In this document: positions 61,562 to 64,000 of the stretch, piece after piece
How positions within the stretch are numbered: the stretch's first letter is position 1
Layout: every line of letters starts with the position of its first letter
Source: Aliivibrio_A kagoshimensis
GTDB taxonomy: Bacteria; Pseudomonadota; Gammaproteobacteria; Enterobacterales; Vibrionaceae
Direction of reading: 5' to 3'
Assembly (NCBI RefSeq): GCF_050337105.1
Contig: NZ_JAKJSQ010000005.1
Span: 1 to 64,000, forward strand
Length of the DNA stretch: 64,000 nucleotides
The notes under the pieces: generated by a model
The model's input: the letters and a program-made list of their open reading frames with translations, nothing else
Databases searched by the model: none
Told to the model about the DNA's origin: nothing
Made by a program: the position numbers and the translations under genes

Positions 61562-61990
61562 TTAGATGTCTAGTACTTGTGGTTGTTGAGCAGTATGGTT
61601 ATGCTCAGCGCCCGCGTAAACTTTAAGTTTACGGTACATAGCACGGCCTAGAGGACCACGTGGAAGCATACCTTTAACCGCGTGTTCGATAACCATTTCT
61701 GGCTTACGTTGAATCAGTTTCTCGAAAGAAATTGATTTTAGTCCGCCTGGGAACTCAGTATGGCTGTAGTAAATTTTACCAGCAGCTTTGTTACCAGTTA
61801 CCGTCACTTTCTCAGCATTGATAACGATGATGTAATCACCAGTATCTACGTGAGGAGTGTATTCAGGTTTATGTTTGCCACGTAGGCGAGATGCAATTTC
61901 AGTTGCGATACGGCCAAGAGTTTTACCCTCAGCGTCAACAACATACCAGTCGCGTTTTACGCTTTCTGGTTTAGCAACGAAAGTTTTCAT
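61562..61990 (-). CDS. rplM: 50S ribosomal protein L13
   Basis: 142 residues, identical in length to E. coli L13, with MKTFVAKPESVKRDWYVVDAEGKTLGRIATEIASRLRGKHKPEY at the start and MLPRGPLGRAMYRKLKVYAGAEHNH near the end. An in-frame start further out (62020) would add ten residues and is rejected. It heads rplM-rpsI, whose leader is the site of L13 autogenous control in E. coli. Confidence 0.98.
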   Translation of the reverse strand: MKTFVAKPESVKRDWYVVDAEGKTLGRIATEIASRLRGKHKPEYTPHVDTGDYIIVINAEKVTVTGNKAAGKIYYSHTEFPGGLKSISFEKLIQRKPEMVIEHAVKGMLPRGPLGRAMYRKLKVYAGAEHNHTAQQPQVLDI

Positions 61991-62134
61991 GCTAAAAATA
62001 CCCGTATTAAAATAGTTCACTTTAAGAACATGCTATTGCATGAACTCACTGTTTTTGAGCCCAGTCATCACCCCTTCGAGTGGTTGGCACTCTGGCAAAT
62101 TGCCATTACAGTAACGGTGGGTCGCAGGATTATA
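61991..62134 (-). promoter_or_regulatory. rplM promoter and leader
   Basis: TATAAT on the reverse strand at 62129-62134 is followed by CCTGCGACC, a GC-rich discriminator typical of ribosomal operons. No good -35 box is seen. The leader of about 130 nt contains short stems TGGCA ATT TGCCA and CACTC GAAG GGGTG. Its position fits an L13-responsive leader (inference from E. coli). Confidence 0.65.
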
Positions 62135-62249
62135 GAGAAGCAGAACGAAAAAATCACCTATTTTCTGAAAAAAAAGCCACTTTTCTCTATTTGAAGCAAA
62201 AACAGAGTAATTAACGCCATTTTTGCTTCTATTACCAATCTCTACATTA

Positions 62250-63374
62250 TTAAGGAAGATGGTCCTTGCCGAGGTACTCATGACTCTGCATCTCAATCAA
62301 ACGTGACTGGCAGCGTTTAAATTCAAACTCTAGTGAGCCCTGTGAGTAGAGAGATTCCAGTGCAACTTCCGCTGAGATAATCAGTGTTACATTACGTTCA
62401 TAGAACTCATCAACCATTGCAATAAAGCGCCTTGCAGCATCATCCGAATCTCGACTCATCATCGTAACATCAGAGAGCAGAACCGTATGATAGATTCGCG
62501 AAAGCTCAATGTAATCTTTCTGACTGCGCGCACTTTGACATAATTGTTCAAAATTAAAATGAACCACTCCATCAGACTCGGCTAAGCAAGGTAACTGTCG
62601 GTGATTAATTTCAATTTTCTGCTGATAATTCCTTGGTTCAAATGAGAGCTGCTCAAAGTATGTATTGATATTTTTTGACGCCTGCTCATCCAGTGGGTAG
62701 TGATAAATCTCAGCCTGCTCTAAGGTACGAAGACGGTAATCAATACCACTGTCGACATTCACGACATCACAATATTGTTCAATCAACTTTATTGCCGGGA
62801 GAAAGCGGGCTCTTTGCAAACCATTTTTATACAGATCATGTGGTGGAATATTAGAGGTGGCGACTAAGGTGATTCCCCGGGCAAACAGCGCTTCAAAAAG
62901 CGTTCCTAATATCATCGCATCAGTAATGTCTGATACGAAAAACTCATCAAAACAGATAATATCCGCTTCAGATTTAAACTTGTCTGCAACCAATAGTAAC
63001 GGATCCGACTGATACTCAAGCGCCGTTAACTCATCATGGACCCGCTGCATAAAACGATGGAAATGCACACGCATTTTACGGTCGCTGGTTAAGCTCTCGT
63101 AAAAGGTATCCACTAAATAGGTTTTGCCACGTCCGACTCCCCCCCAAAAGTAGAGGCCTTGAAGGGGCTCTACGGTTGTTGTGGCGGTTTTCTTTTTAAA
63201 CAGTCGGGATAATAAACCTTGAGAGGGTGCTGTACTCCCACTAAGGGGACTGGTTTGTAACTGCTCAACACGCAGGTAAAGATCATTTAAACATTGAACG
63301 GCATGCTCTTGCGCCGCATCGTACTGAAAATCATTTGTTGTTAAATCAATTTGATACTTTTCTATTGGCGTCAT
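62250..63374 (-). CDS. zapE: Cell division ATPase ZapE
   Basis: AFG1-like ATPase that acts on the Z ring under stress and low oxygen in E. coli. From ATG 63374 it has 374 residues with Walker A GGVGRGKT (78-85), HFHRFMQRVHDELTAL, CFDEFFVSDITDAMILGTLFEALFARGITLVATSNIPP (Walker B and sensor) and RRFIAMVDEFYERNV. A GTG at 63383 with AGAG upstream is an alternative start. It is divergent from zapG and precedes rplM, as in E. coli. Confidence 0.95.
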   Translation of the reverse strand: MTPIEKYQIDLTTNDFQYDAAQEHAVQCLNDLYLRVEQLQTSPLSGSTAPSQGLLSRLFKKKTATTTVEPLQGLYFWGGVGRGKTYLVDTFYESLTSDRKMRVHFHRFMQRVHDELTALEYQSDPLLLVADKFKSEADIICFDEFFVSDITDAMILGTLFEALFARGITLVATSNIPPHDLYKNGLQRARFLPAIKLIEQYCDVVNVDSGIDYRLRTLEQAEIYHYPLDEQASKNINTYFEQLSFEPRNYQQKIEINHRQLPCLAESDGVVHFNFEQLCQSARSQKDYIELSRIYHTVLLSDVTMMSRDSDDAARRFIAMVDEFYERNVTLIISAEVALESLYSQGSLEFEFKRCQSRLIEMQSHEYLGKDHLP

Positions 63375-63429
63375 GCCTACCACACTTCTCTAGGTTACAT
63401 TGATTCTTACTTGGTTCCTGTTTTGATAG

Positions 63430-63459
63430 TACCATGCAATGGAAAGAGCATGGTATAGT
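63430..63459 (+). promoter_or_regulatory. Inverted repeat over the zapG promoter
   Basis: Perfect 8-bp arms TACCATGC (63430-63437) and GCATGGTA (63448-63455) with a 10-bp gap. The right arm runs into TATAGT (63454-63459), an extended -10 (TGGTATAGT), about 54 nt before the zapG ATG. The layout suggests an operator for a dimeric regulator of zapG, zapE or both. No known regulator is recognised. Confidence 0.5.
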
Positions 63460-63512
63460 AAGAAAGTAAACTTAATGAACGAAAGATTCAGACTCAAATT
63501 TAAGGAGTATTT

Positions 63513-63959
63513 ATGGCTTTAACTTATGGATTTGTATTTTTGCTTGTCGGTGTTGGCGTTGGCTTTCTGATTGCCCGTTTTACTCACCCGCAGTTTAAAC
63601 AGCAAAAAGATCTGCAAAAAGAACTCGAGAAATCTCAATATGAGTTAGAGCAGTATCGTCAGGAGCTTGTCGACCATTTTGCATCCAGTGCAGGCCTGTT
63701 AGATACCTTATCTAAAGATTTCGCTAAACTGTATCAACACATGGCAACAACCTCGTCAGAACTGATGCCAAATTTACCTCAACAAGACAATCCTTTTTCA
63801 GAACAGATTGAAGATATGTCAAAAACATCGGGCGACGAAACCGAAAGTACTGATGAACAGAACCAACCAAAAGATTACGCTAAAGGTGCAACGGGTCTAC
63901 TAAAAGACGAGATTAAAACCACTTATAAAGAGAAGCCTCAAAGCGCCACGGCTTCCTAA
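63513..63959 (+). CDS. zapG: Cell division/envelope protein ZapG (YhcB, DUF1043)
   Basis: Inner-membrane protein with a cytoplasmic coiled coil, linked in E. coli to division, rod shape and envelope synthesis. The 148 residues have a single N-terminal span (about 5-22, YGFVFLLVGVGVGFLIARF), a coiled coil (about 28-75, QKDLQKELEKSQYELEQYRQELVDHFASSAGLLDTLSKDF) and a disordered acidic tail. SD AAGGAG precedes the ATG. The 41 bases after it to the window end hold no feature. Confidence 0.93.
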   Translation: MALTYGFVFLLVGVGVGFLIARFTHPQFKQQKDLQKELEKSQYELEQYRQELVDHFASSAGLLDTLSKDFAKLYQHMATTSSELMPNLPQQDNPFSEQIEDMSKTSGDETESTDEQNQPKDYAKGATGLLKDEIKTTYKEKPQSATAS

Positions 63960-64000
63960 CGGAACCAACCGATGTTTTTTTTGTCATAATTGAGTATTCA

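Noticed and set aside
62033..62296. 87-residue open frame upstream of rplM
   Set aside because: It covers the rplM promoter and leader, overlaps the end of zapE, has no good SD and has no recognisable protein features.

Overview
The window is a piece of the main chromosome of a gamma-proteobacterium of the family Vibrionaceae. Three things point there: a LuxR/HapR/LitR-type quorum-sensing master regulator between hpt and the pyruvate dehydrogenase genes, a competence-type pilABCD cluster downstream of nadC, and the overall order of housekeeping genes. The N-terminus of the LuxR-type protein (METIS...) and the AT-rich composition suggest the Aliivibrio/Photobacterium side of the family rather than Vibrio cholerae or V. 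harveyi. That placement is inference. One undetermined base (N) lies at 34437.

Layout. 1-1180: eight tRNA genes (Thr, Phe, Asn / Phe, Thr, Asn, Thr, Asn) in two transcription units, built from duplicated units. 1270-6135: mrcB and hrpB. 6197-12183: sfsA, dksA, gluQ, pcnB, folK, panB and panC, all forward. 12248-15285: the ABC exporter yadGH, carbonic anhydrase can, and hpt. 15541-16149: litR. 16241-23286: the pyruvate dehydrogenase operon pdhR-aceE-aceF-lpdA, reverse. 23517-25102: ampD and nadC, divergent. 25282-31147: pilABCD-coaE-zapD-yacG, forward. 31193-34413: mutT and secA, reverse, with dciA (helicase loader) divergent. 35261-51918: a complete division and cell wall (dcw) cluster in reverse order (lpxC, ftsZ, ftsA, ftsQ, murC, murG, ftsW, murD, mraY, murF, murE, ftsI, ftsL, rsmH). 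I see neither ddlB nor mraZ in it. 52193-52576: RNase P RNA. 52620-56879: rsmI, and divergently lpoA-yraN-diaA-dolP. 56953-62000: sspAB, the cytochrome bc1 operon petABC, and rplM-rpsI, all reverse. 62250-63959: zapE and, divergently, zapG.

How the genes work together. Most of the window serves envelope growth and division: precursor synthesis (murC-F, mraY, murG), polymerases and their activator (mrcB, ftsI, ftsW, lpoA), recycling (ampD), lipid A (lpxC), divisome (ftsZ, ftsA, ftsQ, ftsL, zapD, zapE, zapG) and outer-membrane upkeep (dolP). The rest is central metabolism (pyruvate dehydrogenase, bc1, pantothenate, CoA, NAD), RNA and translation (tRNAs, rnpB, pcnB, gluQ, rsmH, rsmI, rplM, rpsI), stringent response (dksA, sspA) and DNA uptake or surface pili (pilABCD).

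This is core genome. I found no phage, insertion sequence, CRISPR array, defence island or novel multigene system. The points worth a second look are regulatory: a LuxR-family operator overlapping the litR promoter, two PdhR boxes before pdhR, a conserved AUU start for pcnB behind a long hairpin, a hairpin that covers part of the pilA ribosome binding site, an inverted repeat in the zapE/zapG promoter region, and a tRNA-Phe pair differing by compensated acceptor-stem changes.
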